Positions 36,745-48,093 of a DNA stretch of 64,000 nt are shown one piece after another (the stretch's first letter is position 1; every line of letters begins with the position of its first letter). Under the pieces are notes generated by a model. The model ran no database searches, had not been told where the DNA came from, and saw only the letters and a program-made list of their open reading frames with translations. The stretch lies in the NCBI RefSeq assembly GCF_047511655.1, contig NC_133391.1:133518906-133582905 (forward strand), written 5' to 3'. The translations under genes and the position numbers were made by a program. This stretch comes from Castor canadensis. Taxonomy: Eukaryota; Chordata; Mammalia; Rodentia; Castoridae.

Positions 36745-36904
36745 ATGAATGATGAGGCTGGCGTGGGAAAACCATTCACCTGACCCCTATCTCCAAAATA
36801 ACCAGAATAAAATGGGCTGGAGGTGTGGCTCAAGTGGTATGGTACCTGCTTTGCAAGAGTGTAGGCACTGAGTTCAAACTCCAGCCCCACCAAAAAAAAA
36901 AAAG
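36745..36904 (+). mobile_element. Composite SINE with truncated B1 part
   Basis: A short 7SL-like remnant (ctatctccaaaataaccag) precedes a tRNA-like unit (ggctggaggtgtggctcaag, gtacctgctttgcaaga, gagttcaaactccagcc) and a poly(A) tail. Confidence 0.75.
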
Positions 36905-37115
36905 AATGAAAGTATTTTTGAATATAACCATCTTGAGACATAATGTATGTATTACCATGGACACAACAAGCATATATTAAGACTGTACTCCCAGTATTTC
37001 AAGAATACCAAGAGATTCAGCAAGTCTGTAGTGAGCCCTAAACATATGTGTTTTAATAAAACTTCACGTTGGGAAGTCTAATCTGCATCCACAATAAAAA
37101 TAAATACTGGACAAG

Positions 37116-37200
37116 TTTGGTGGAGTGGGCTCAAATGGTAGAGCACCTGCCTAGCAAGAATGAGGCCCAGAGTTCAAATCCCAGTACCATGAAAAAAAAC
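37116..37200 (+). mobile_element. tRNA-like SINE with 10-bp target-site duplication
   Basis: Unit with ggctcaaatggtagagcacc (A box) and gagttcaaatcccagtacca (B box), then a poly(A) tail. It is flanked by perfect ACTGGACAAG repeats at 37106-37115 and 37201-37210. The right-hand repeat was later partly used as the target of an L1. Confidence 0.9.
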
Positions 37201-37225
37201 ACTGGACAAGAAGATGCTAGTTTCA

Positions 37226-38561
37226 CACTCTGGAAGTAATAGGTATAGGCAAGGACTTCCTTAATAGAACCCCAGCAGCTCAGCAACTAAGAGAAAGGAT
37301 GAACAAATGGGACTACATGAAATTAAAAAGCATCTGCACAACAAAAGAAATGGTCTCTAAACTGAAGAGTGGGAGAAAATATTTGCCAGCTATACATCAG
37401 ACAAAGGACTGATAACCAGAGTATACAGGGAACTTAAAAAACTAAACTCTCCCAAAATCAATGAACCAATAAAGAAATGGGCAACTGAACGAAACAAAAC
37501 TTTCACAAAAGAAGAAATTCAAATGGCCAAAAAACACATGAAAAAATGCTCACTATCTCTAGCCATAAAGGAAATGCAAATCAAAACCACACTAAGATTC
37601 CACCTCACCCTTGTTATTTAGAACAGCCATCATCAAAAACATCACTAACAACAGGTGTTGGCAAGGATGTGGGGAAAAAAGGACCCTCATACACTGCTGG
37701 TGGGAATACAAGCTAGTGCAACCACTCTGGAAAAAAATTTGGAGACTTTTTAAAAATCTAAACATAGATCTGCCATACGATCCAGCAATTCCACTCCTGG
37801 GGATATACCCAAAGGATTGTGACACAGGTTACTCCAGAGGCACCTGCACACCCATATTTACTGCAGCACTATTTACAATAGCCAAGTTATGGAAACAGCC
37901 AAGATGCCCCACCACTGACGAATGGATTAAGAAAATGTGGTAGCTATACACAATGGAATTTTACTCAGCCATGAAGAAGAATGAAATCTTATCATTTGCA
38001 AGTAAATGAATGGAACTGGAGAATATCATTCTGAGTGAGGTTAGCCAGACTCAGAAGACCAAACATCATATGTTCTCCCTCATATGTGGACTTTAGATCT
38101 AGGCAAATACAGCAATGTGGTTGGACTTGGGTCACATGATAAGGGGAGAGCACATAAGGGAGGTATTGGGATAGGTAAGAAACCCAAAAGATGAACGTGT
38201 TTGATATCCCCATTGCAGAGGTATTAATACTGAAACCTTAAAGCAACAGTCAAAATGAGAAGGGGATCAGGAACTAGAGAAAAGGTCAGTTAGAGATGAA
38301 TCAATTTGGGATGTAACACATTAATACATGGAAGCAATTCTAGGAATCTCTCTGTATAGCTATCCTTATCTCAACTAGCAAAAATGCTTTGTCTTTCTTA
38401 TTATTGCTTATGCTTTCTCTTCAACAAGAGATAAGGGCAGAACAGATTCTGCCTGGAAGCAAGGGGTGGGGGACGGAGAGGGAGCGGGTGGTGGGGGGGT
38501 GGTTAGGAGGGATAAATGGTCCAAACAATGCATACATGTGTGAATGAATGAATTTAAAAAA
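37226..38561 (+). mobile_element. 5'-truncated L1 with perfect 18-bp target-site duplication
   Basis: About 1.34 kb: the last part of ORF2 (VSKLK-like region, [37 protein letters not shown]) in disrupted frames, the 3' UTR with its G-rich tract (about 38463-38510), and an A-rich end. Flanked by identical 18-bp repeats beginning aagaagatgctag at 37208-37225 and 38562-38579. The perfect repeat points to a relatively recent insertion by target-primed reverse transcription. Confidence 0.93.
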
Positions 38562-38579
38562 AAGAAGATGCTAGTTTCA

Positions 38580-39655
38580 AATGTAAGAAGTAATGTTGTA
38601 ACCAAATTTTAAATAAAAACTAAAATGATGAGTGATAATCCTCTTGTCATCAAAGAACCACACTTCAGATTAATATGGAAAACTTCATCAGAACCATTTC
38701 ATATTATTTCAGTGTCTACCTAAGGCTCAAATGTATGAGGGCCTTGAAAATCTGGGGACTTGACACAAAGCACAAATTTGCTAAAGCAGTATGTTGAAAA
38801 CATTTTGCCTATAAAAACTTAACAGACGAACCTATTATACTAATAGTATTTACCTATACAAACTTCACAGATTTAATCTACCCAAAGAGAAAAGCATAAT
38901 CCTTTCCCTACAGGAGATTAATGAATAATGAAACTAAATAGTCAAGTATTATTCATATTGCCTAATAATAAATGTGAAACCCAATTTATGTTTGCTAGTT
39001 ATGTTGAAATACATATACAAAGTTAACCTTGAAGACACGAGCTCTGCATTAGTGCCTGTTGAGCTACCACCAGAGGGCACTAGAAACGGATTACAGAACA
39101 CATACCCAGGACCTTGTCTTTTTCTGCTACAGAGTTTGACTGTAGTATCTGTCTTACTGAATTTTAAACTGTTAGTAACAAAAGGAAGAAGATAACTATC
39201 TCTGAGACATGGTGAATCTTTTCCTTTATATCTACTCGCCACACCAGCTCCATGGATAGTAATCCCTTAGGGGATTTCTGACACAAGTAGAGGGTAACAT
39301 TAGGAAAGCTCCTCTTGTGCAATGTGAAACTAGACTCTTCACCTCAGGCTTCATTTACTTTACTAGCTTTTCAAATATACATTATCAAATTAGAGAATAG
39401 TACACATCTGTGTACTTATACTAACGTTTAATAAGGAGATAGATATTTGCTTCACACATTTTTAAGAAATGAAAGACATGATAGATAGAATTGAAGCTTT
39501 TAAAAATTCTCTCCCAGGTCCATCTGCTTCACTTCCCTGTTTTTAACAATTTCAGGACAAACCACTTTTGAGAAATTGATATGTGACCTGTCCATCCTAT
39601 TATTATTATGTTACATCATTATTGTTGTGTTACATCAAAGGAGCCACCATTCATA
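38580..39655. other. Intergenic, nothing identified
   Basis: AT-rich, no coding frame with a recognisable domain and no clear repeat. Confidence 0.4.
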
Positions 39656-39942
39656 AGAGTCACCCTTCTGTATTTGTGGATTTAATCAGTCAGAGCTATA
39701 TTAAGTACAGACTTTTTATTGTCATTCCCTAAACAAAATAGTATAATAACTATTTATGTTGCCCTTACATTGTATTAGATATCATAAGTAACCTAGAGAG
39801 GACCTAAAGTATATGGGAGATTGTGCACATTATATGCAAATATTATGCCGTTTTAATAAGAATCTTGAGTGTTTACAGATTTTGGAATCCTCAAGGGATC
39901 TTGAAGCCAATCCCCCATAAATACCAAGGGACAACTATATAT
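39656..39942 (-). mobile_element. MER2 (Tigger-related) DNA transposon
   Basis: Matches the reverse of MER2 in order: a terminal repeat near gtcacccttctgtatttgtg, ttaagtacagactttttatt, attccctaaacaaaatagta, ttatatgcaaatattatgcc, ttttggaatcctcaagggat, and a right terminal repeat aataccaagggacaactata. MER2 is a non-autonomous TcMar-Tigger element with TA target duplications. Confidence 0.8.
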
Positions 39943-41074
39943 TCTATTGTTATATTCCAAGAGAAACAGTTTATTTCCTACCATTTGGATTGTTTTCTTT
40001 ATTTCTACTACTAGATGGAAATTATATGCTTTATTCCTATTCATTAAGTACTATATTTTCAAGTAGTATACATGTTACATTAAGCAACCTCAGAATCTTT
40101 AAAAATATTCTTACTATTATGTAAGCTATAATATAGCTCTTTTTTACCCTTGGTTATCACTCATTACCACCACTTTTGAGTGTTGGTGATGGGAGGAGCA
40201 TCTGTCTTCACCAGATCCATGCATCATGTTGGTGGAAGTCCATAAATAACCTAACTGGTCTTCCTACTAATCCATCTGAATACCACTGTCAATTTTACTT
40301 TTGCAAAACATGGGCTTTATTTTTCATTATGCCTCACTACCTCCTATGAACACTATACTACTTTCTAGCTCAATGGTTCACCTGTAATGTTTGGAACCAA
40401 ATAATACATCCCATCATACTTTTGTCTATCTTCTCCCAATTTCCAACATGAATCCCCTAACAGAGATCGTGATTCTTCCCCACTATTCCATGATACCTTC
40501 TGTGTTTATTTCTTCATAGGTGATTTTTTAATTATACCTGTAGGCAATTCTTTCTCTTTTTCTCTATTCAAATGTTGATCTTTTTCCTACATCCACTCAA
40601 GAATCAACTTGTGAGAGAGTCTTATGCCAACTACTCCATATCCTTCTTTATTGCTTGTCTCATCTCTTAAGACTCTTAAAGTCTGTCATACAGCTTAACA
40701 TTGATATGTTCTCGCTTCATCCCTGTACTAAAGGATCATTTCCTCTATATTGGGAAACAGGATTTGTTGTTTATTGGCTCTTTCATTTAACTGATAGATG
40801 CAGTAAAAAATACTTATTAATTTAAGTTCAACTTCAAAACAATTAAATGTAATTAATTAAATGCAAAACATTTGTATTGTATTTGTAGAGAATTTGCTGG
40901 GCTAGATTTATGAATAACTTCCAATTAAATCAGGTCCCTGTTCCTTGATATCTCATATCATTTTTATATTCACATCATTTAGCTATCTAATGTATACACA
41001 AATGTCATTACAGAGAAATGTAGAGACATAGGACACAAAAACCTACCTTTTCACTAAGCTCACACACAAGACAC
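39943..41074. other. Intergenic, nothing identified
   Basis: No gene or repeat that I can support. Confidence 0.4.
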
Positions 41075-41185
41075 GGTAGAATCTGAACGCAGATGGTCTA
41101 AGTTTAAACTTTAGTTCAACCACTTACCATGTGACCTTGGTAAATTCTTCCCCAATGCTTTAATTTGCTATGCAAATAATGGCAA
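41075..41185 (+). mobile_element. MIR fragment
   Basis: Shows ttcaaccacttaccatgtga and ccttggtaaattcttcccca, the MIR core order, then loses similarity. Confidence 0.55.
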
Positions 41186-41599
41186 ATGCCCAGCTTCCCA
41201 GAGCAGCATTCACTGGGTAATAACAATAGAGAGAGAAAAACAAGTAGACTGTGTGAGTGTACAGTTAGTCTAGGACAACACACAGCAATCTGTTAACCTG
41301 GAGGTGAGACTTCAGGGGAGCAAACTCCTCCACATTCATGTTGTGTGGATTCTATGCTGCACGATTAGCAAAGCCCAGGCTCCTTCTTGGTACAATCAGG
41401 GCCTGGGATACAGTATCAGTATGCTGGGATAACATTTTGCCTCCAGCACCATCTTTCTGGTTCAACATTGGTGGTTGAGGTTAGCCTGCAGCTATTCTGT
41501 CTGCAAAATGAGGAAGCTGGACAAGTCAGTGGTGGGGTGCATCAGCTCAACCTTCATGCTTGTAAAAGCTCCCTACTCCCACCCCTGGGGAAAAAAAGG

Positions 41600-41885
41600 A
41601 CTCAGACTATCTGGATTCAAATGTCAGTCCAACTACTTGCTGGCAAGACTTGTAGGCAAGCCTTCCTTTCTTGTTGGTTTCCATGAAACTTCGCAGTAAG
41701 CTAGTTCTTTTTTTCTAGGTCAGCATGTAAAGGATCATTCTTGGACCAAGTAACTATTACTTCTTCTCATCTGTAAGACAGGGATAGTCATAGTACCTAC
41801 CCTCATGGGATTGTTGTGATTTTTTTACATGTAATATGCATAAGAGTGGCTGGCACATATCAAGTGCTCAATAAATATTAGCCTT
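41600..41885 (+). mobile_element. MIR, possibly expanded or interrupted
   Basis: The left part has ctggattcaaatgtcagtcc and aactacttgctgg. The right part has tcttctcatctgtaagacag, taccctcatgggattgttgt and ggcacatatcaagtgctcaa ending in taaatatta. About 100 bases between them are longer than a normal MIR. Confidence 0.65.
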
Positions 41886-42776
41886 TATTATGTGAGCATA
41901 TAATTATAACACAAGTGCTTTCCAACTGATACCATCCTACATGAATTCAAAGTGAATCACTAGCTATAATTTCCAAAAATGTTTGTCTGTCTCAGTCCAT
42001 AGTTGCCAACCTCTCAAAGATGTTTACATAGAATCATACATCTTATTGCCGGCTTCCCTGTCTGGATTCTATCCCTGCCTTTTCTTTCTGCTTGTTCTGA
42101 TTCCTGGACCATGAGGCCTGTCCTCTGGTCCATGAGGTCTGGCCACGTCCCTCCTTCTAGCTTGTCTGAATAGCCAAGCACCCCTTGGCTGCTCCTTACT
42201 TATAAACATTCTGGCCCTTCTGGAGACCTCAGCTCCATCTAAGGCTCTGCTACAGTTCTTTGCCTTACCCCACCCTATGACCTCTCATTAACCCAGACTG
42301 AACTTCATTGTGTGCTAGCCCTTTAATCAAGTTTCATCTTTCATTCTCTCTGGCCATAAAACCCTGCTTTTGTGCCTGTCTTCTCCTTTGACACTTCAAC
42401 CAGACTCTACCACCTAATGGAACATCTGGTTTTACTCTTTCTAGTCTGTCCATCTTTTCATCTCTTTCAGTATTTCTTTTGTGAATGTTAAACTTGTAAC
42501 AGTGGCTGCTTCTTTGCAAGTTGTCTTTTGACTTCCTTTCCCTGGCCCACCATTCTAAATTCTAAAGAAAAAACTCACAAATAATTAAGATCTTAACTAC
42601 TAAACAATCTTTCTTTACATTTATAGAACCCAGAACATCTGGTGAGCTTCAGGTAACAAAAGAAAACATAACATCCTTATTCTCTAGTTCACCTATGAAC
42701 ACAAAGCATGTAATTGTTGTGAAGTTTAACTAGGAAAAAAGTAATAGGTATGTCCAAAGAATTCTAGGAACTTGCA
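41886..42776. other. Intergenic, nothing identified
   Basis: No gene or repeat that I can support. Confidence 0.4.
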
Positions 42777-42879
42777 CTGGGGGGGGGGGCATGGCTCAAG
42801 GAGTAAAGTACAAGTTTGTGGCCCTGAGTTCAAGCCCTAGTACCATGTACCATTAAAAAGGAAGAAGAAGAAGAAGAAG
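42777..42879 (+). mobile_element. tRNA-like SINE with (GAA)n tail
   Basis: Starts in a run of ten G, then catggctcaaggagtaaagt and cctgagttcaagccctagta, and ends in a GAA-repeat tail. Flanked by acttgca at 42770-42776 and 42880-42886, a probable target-site duplication. Confidence 0.7.
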
Positions 42880-43339
42880 ACTTGCAGGAACTAGCCCCAC
42901 AAAGTTGATTGTAATGATCAGGCCAGAAAAAGAAAAAGGAGATGCATGCCATGTCCTAGATGATGAAGACCCCACCCACCATGTAGTCTTCCTGCCCATG
43001 AACCACTGCTTTTTCTGTCCCTGAAAAGGCCCCTTCACATATCTGAGTTCCCTAAGATGTTCTTTGGGAAAGGAATGATAGCTCTCTTCTCCCTCCTCTA
43101 TCTTTTCAGGATGCTGGCTCTTAATGAATAAATCTGATTTCCTTTCCACCAACTCTTGTCTCCTGAGTATGGGCTTTCAAGCAGTGAGCAAATAGATTTG
43201 GGTCAGGAAACAAAATCAAATCATCACATACCTAATAGGACATTATAAGGTACATAGTATGTGCTCAAGGGAGAGTAATACAAAATCCTTGCTAGCAAAG
43301 AACTCACAGCTTACACAAGACACAAACTATAAGAATTTT

Positions 43340-43560
43340 TGTAATATCCCTTTAATACTCTTTTAATGTTCATGGGATCTGAATGCAGTCTCTTTTCATT
43401 TCTTATATTAACAATTTGTGCCTTTTTTCTTTTTTCTTACTCTGGATAGAGGCTTATCAATTTTATTGATATTTTCAAAGAACCAACTTATGATTTTGTT
43501 AATTTTCTCTACTGTTTTTCATTTTTTGATCTCTGCTCCACTCTTATTTCTTTTCTTTTC
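43340..43560 (-). mobile_element. Antisense L1 ORF2 fragment
   Basis: Sequence ggcttatcaattttattgat, then ttttcaaagaaccaacttat, is the reverse complement of the conserved ORF2 region just before the reverse transcriptase. Confidence 0.75.
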
Positions 43561-43564
43561 CTTG

Positions 43565-43648
43565 AGATTTTTAAAAAATTTTATTAACATGTAATATATA
43601 TATTATATATATATAATATATAATTATATATATAACATATACATATAA

Positions 43649-43688
<40 letters not shown>

Positions 43689-43950
43689 TGGGATTCAGGA
43701 TGATATTTCCATGCATGCATACAGTGTGCCATGATTAAATCCAACCTTTCTTTTTTCCACCCTTCCTCTTCCCATATCCTTCCAAATTTCTAGTAATCAC
43801 CATTCCACATTCAGGTTGACTTCTGTAGCTTCCACATATAAGAGAACACTGTGGTACTTATTGTATGCTCTTCCAGTTTTATGTTTTCTTAGGCTATTGA
43901 CCCTTTTACCATCTTTATCCCTGATAATTTTCTTTGCTTCAAAAAAGTAC
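43565..43950 (-). mobile_element. Antisense old L1 3' UTR
   Basis: A T-rich start, an (AT)n block, then ccttccaaatttctagtaat and gcttccacatataagagaac match the reverse complement of an older mammalian L1 3' UTR. Because 3' UTR sequence follows ORF2 sequence in antisense, this is a separate element from the one at 43340-43560. Confidence 0.6.
43590..43686. repeat. (AT)n low-complexity tract
   Basis: About 95 bases of nearly pure alternating A and T, partly self-complementary, inside the antisense L1 3' UTR. Confidence 0.95.
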
Positions 43951-44459
43951 CAATGTGATAAATTTCTTTGTGATAGCCATGTGTATCAGGCAGCCAGGAA
44001 ATATGATCATCACTGAGAAAGTGGTGTACAGATCAGATTCATGCTTCTACCATGTGCTTGGTGCTAGGTTTAGAAAGGGAACAAGAACTGTTTCTTCAGA
44101 TGTGATGCAATTGGAGCCTCAATGCACAAACCTGGAAATAAGGAAGAAAACCCTATGCACTTGTTTCCATATTTGCTGTGTGTCTATTCTATTTTGCCTA
44201 TTATGTTGAATCATTTTAGAATGAATGAAGGAGCCGTCATGATATTTCAACCCTTTAATACTCTCACATGCATTTAAAAAAACAACACAAAACACTAAGG
44301 TCATTATCTAAGTACACCATCATTATCACACCTAACAATTAATGATAGTTCTGTAATCCACTCTAATATCTAGTTGTGCTTTAGTCTCCCTTTACTTTCC
44401 ACCCCCAGATGCCTTATCCACCTTTCTCTGTTCTGCTCTGATCCCTGAGAGGCTGACTT

Positions 44460-44870
44460 CTACAGTCTACCATGGCCAGGCTTCCAGTCAGGCTCAACCA
44501 ATGGAAGTGCCCAAAAGCACCAAAGGCTGGTGAGGAGTACCACCAAGAGATCAGAGGGGCTGGGGGAAGCTGCCATGCTTTTCCTCTGCTCCTCCCTGCC
44601 AGGTTACTGGTGTGGTACTGGCTACATCTACCACTTTATCTCCTGCTAGGCAGCATTCCCTTTAACAGCTCCAGCTGCTCTGGCCTCTTCTCACTGCCTC
44701 CAGGCTAAGAGGGATTGGTAATGGCTGCCTTACCAAACTGTGGGTGCCCCAGTATCTCTTGTTGCTTCCTTTAGCCCTGCCCACACCTCCCAATGGTCTC
44801 TTCAGTAAGACTTTTGATTTTTCCATCTGTTTCCTGTAAGAACACTGCCTGATATTTGAATAGTCCATGT
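44460..44870 (+). mobile_element. Possible ancient mammal-wide repeat
   Basis: The segments caaccaatggaagtgcccaa, ctccctgccaggttactggt, tttagccctgcccacacctc and ccatctgtttcctgtaagaa in this order recall a known mammal-wide LTR-like repeat. I could not fix the family, and the ends are vague. Confidence 0.35.
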
Positions 44871-45236
44871 TCAGTAACTATTTGCCCAATGTATTTTTTA
44901 AGCTTTTTCTTTTTTTTAAACAAAATCCAATCAAGGACCTTTATTGGATTTATTTCTGCCTCTTCTGTCTGTTAGTTCTGTTGCCATTGACTTCTTTTTG
45001 AGACCACATCATTTGTCTTATAGAAGTCCCATAGGCTGAATGCATCCAGTTGTTTCCTCATAGTATCACAATTCATTCTTCTCTGCTTTGTGTTACCTGT
45101 AACTGGAATGTCATCAAGCCTTTAGATCCAACTTCTATTTTAAACATTGTTAACCACAATTCAGGTTATGGCCTATAACTTATGAAGCATTATCTTGAGA
45201 GTCACATAGATTATTAATCATAGGAAAATCAGATAG

Positions 45237-45623
45237 TGTTGGAAATAAGACCCCCAAATACCACTGGAATCACAATCGAAGACACAGAAACGAAGAATCA
45301 TCTTGGTAAGGCAAAAATTTACTTCTGCAGAAGGGTAAGCAGGCATGCAGGCACAGCAAGCACGAGGAGCAGGCAGTCTGTCCTCTTTTTATTCCTGACA
45401 CAGTAGGTTCTGCCCCTTTACTTGGATTGATCAAGCTCGGATTCACAATCTGCTCACAAATGGCTGATATTTGACACTGCCCCAAGGCAGGGACTAACAT
45501 TTGCAGTTCGGTGGGCAAGTTCGGTAGGCAAATGGAGCTTAACAAGAATCTGGAAGAAGAACCCAAAACTGCAAGCAATTAAGATGGTGATACACTTTGA
45601 TAGAAAAGACTGCTTCCCTCATA
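45237..45623 (-). mobile_element. 3' LTR of the minus-strand provirus (387 bp)
   Basis: Aligns over its whole length with the sequence at 53594-54206 once a SINE is removed from the latter. On the minus strand it begins TATGAGGG (the partner begins TGTGAGGG) and ends CA. An AATAAAAAG stretch (complement near 45386-45393) may act as TATA or poly(A) signal. It has a 13-bp tandem duplication at 45505-45530 that its partner lacks. Confidence 0.92.
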
Positions 45624-45640
45624 GTTCCACCCTCTTTTTA
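45624..45640 (-). other. Polypurine tract of the provirus
   Basis: On the minus strand a purine-rich run (AAAAAGAGGGTGGAAC) ends exactly at the 3' LTR, the expected primer site for plus-strand synthesis. Confidence 0.7.
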
Positions 45641-45759
45641 TTTTCCATTCTTTTCTTCAAACTCATTTAACATTATTTGACTCTCTATTTCATCTGTGCT
45701 CAACAACAATTGGTATGATGCAGGAGTGTGTTTGGATAGGGCAGTCTCTATGAGCCTAA

Positions 45760-48000
45760 GACTTAGTTCCCATCCGCAGGTGTAACATAACACCCAACTA
45801 ATGTCATAACTCTGAAAACAACGATGGACGTTAGAACGAGGTCATCACCCCCTTCCATTTTCCAAGCCATTGCTCCAACCAGGTAAGGGTCATTTATTCC
45901 TGAATTCTTAGCCAGTTCATTTAACAGGGCTGTCAAGCCTTGGAGAACCTTGGTTATTGTCCCATCTGGAGCTGTGTTGTTGGGGACGAATGTACAACAT
46001 TCACCACCAATCAGGACACATGCCCCACTTTTTCTGCCAGAATCATGTCTAGAGCCATCTGGTTTTCCCACGCCTTCTTACTGGTGGGGCCTAGTTGTTC
46101 TGCAGTTCTCTTCATTGCATCCTTAGTATAATTGACAAATCTCTATTGGTTATAATAGATATAGTTAATCCAATCCACATTCTTATTAATAGAGGACCAC
46201 CAAAATAGTGCTAACTTAAATCCTGCTGCTATTTGACTCCTTGCTTTGAATTCATCAGGGACTCCTTGTGGGACCCAATGGCATCTATGTAGACATGGGA
46301 GTCAAACAACCCTCCAGAGGAAACAAGGTCTCATTTTTGTCTTTCCTTGGTTAGGGAGGGTTCAGGTTTTCAGAAAGTCAAGGTGAAAGGGATGGCCAAC
46401 TGGACTAAAGTGCAAGTCCCACTCCATTTGACCATAAGAATCTCAAGTAAAGGTCCACTGCAATGCCACCAGACATTTGCCCTGGCAACAGCTAGAGCAG
46501 ACTTATTGCTCATCTCTTCAAAGGCTCAGCCTTCACTGCACCCAGATGCATTTCCCAGAAACTCTAATCCTTCCCCCTCCGACATAGAGAGGCGAGAGAC
46601 GTAGTTAGAGCTTCAAGATGGGGATCTGATTGACCGAGGCAGCTTTAGACTGTCATGGTCATTAAAGTCATTAATCATGGGAAACAGTAGTGACAAGGTC
46701 CTGCAAAACCCATTGCCCCAAGCTGTCTTTTCTTGCAAGGGGGCAATCATGCATGCCATGACAGCAGTGTCAGTGGTCCATACCAGAGTGACAAGGACAA
46801 CTTGGGGTTCCAATCTTCCTGTTACACATACATAGCAATCACTTTTGTTTAAGGAGGGGACAGAATATTTAATCCATTCCAGCCAGGCATTCATTTCCCC
46901 ATAACCAATATCAATAGCTATAGTCTGTCTTAGATCTTTGACTTCCATTACAGTTATCCCAGTCTGATTATGGTGGGGTTGGGGGGATAGCGGGATAGCG
47001 CTAGGGACAGGGCATTAAGGGGTGCAGTGGTGGCAGGTTCTTTGAGAAATTCTAAGAGAAATTAGCCTATAGGATCAGTTGTGGAAGACTGAGGCAGTGG
47101 AAGAAGGCCTTGACATGAGCACAGCTATGTTAAGGGCCTATTGGCTGATAGGCACAGACATAGCCAAGAGGAGGCAAGGTTCAGCAAGGCTGCCTTGCAA
47201 GAAAAACAGGACATGCTGACCTGGTCAGGATAGTCTGTACTAAATAACAACATACCACAGCTTCTCTGTTTCTGCCGCCTACGTGACTGGACCCATGAGA
47301 ACTTGACCTGCGTTTCACCCTGCTTTCTCATACATGCTGTATAAATAAATGTGCCTGGAGGTGGAGGTGAAGCGGATCACCAGCATCTCTCATCAGGAGT
47401 GTCGGACCCAAATGATCCCAGCTTTTCTCTGTGTCTGTCTTTGTGTCTTTTTCTTAACCTCCAGTCACTCCCAGTCAGGTTAATGGACCTACTCATGCTG
47501 GCTATGAGAATCAGTGTTCCCAATAAACTCCTAATCCATAGTGCCTTAAGACAGGTGGCTCTGTTGTCATAGAATGGGAATCATTTATGATCAGCCTAAG
47601 AGGGTTGCATTGGAAGAGCTGATAATTGGGAGGGGGAATAACTTTCTTAAGCTGGATTTTGTCCTTTAATTCCTTCCCCAATTTTCCTTCCCCCATGCCA
47701 TCCCACAGTATGGTGAGACATATGCCCCAAGTGTAGTCATCCAACCTATCATTACCCATGTATGACATGGACTATAACAACCTTCATAACTACCTTTTGA
47801 GTAAAAAAGGTGGGGTCTGCACACATATATATAGTCTTGGCCCCAGCTTACATATAACGCCGATTCTCAAGATCCCCACAAGTATTACAATGCATGCATC
47901 AAATTCAATAGCTATAGGAGAAGAGGTCTGAGTGATATTGGTGGTAGTCAGACAGTTTCCTAGATGGAAAAGGAATAACAGCCCTATTATAATCTCTTTT
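45760..48000 (-). pseudogene. env remnant of the provirus
   Basis: Surface-subunit pieces lie in frames at 47511-47768 and 46613-46948, and a transmembrane-subunit piece at 45763-46071. The last has a CX6CC motif (codons complementary to 45994-46020), typical of gammaretrovirus-type transmembrane subunits that bond covalently to the surface subunit. Stops and frameshifts are frequent, and a foreign LTR interrupts it at about 47128-47500. No functional envelope can be made. Confidence 0.8.
47128..47500 (+). mobile_element. Solo LTR of a different retrovirus-like element inside env
   Basis: A plus-strand LTR-like unit: starts TGTTAAGGGCC, has TATAAATAAA at about 47339-47348, then ggcggaggtg-like and gtgtcggacccaaatgatcc segments and a pyrimidine-rich stretch near 47417-47465. 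GCTATG occurs on both sides (47124-47129 and 47501-47506), a probable 4-6 bp target duplication. The style resembles class II (ERVK/IAP-like) rodent LTRs; the family is not assigned. Confidence 0.6.
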
Positions 48001-48093
48001 AAGGTTACTTTTGTGTTGCCAGGACTTTAAGACATGGTCCATTGTTTCTCCTTGAGAGCTCATTTTATTCTGGCATAGTGGATCCATCCCTTC

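Noticed and set aside
37116..37200. tRNA gene suggested by A-box and B-box motifs (also at 30360 and 54489)
   Set aside because: Poly(A) tails, target-site duplications and imperfect cloverleaf pairing identify these as tRNA-derived SINEs.
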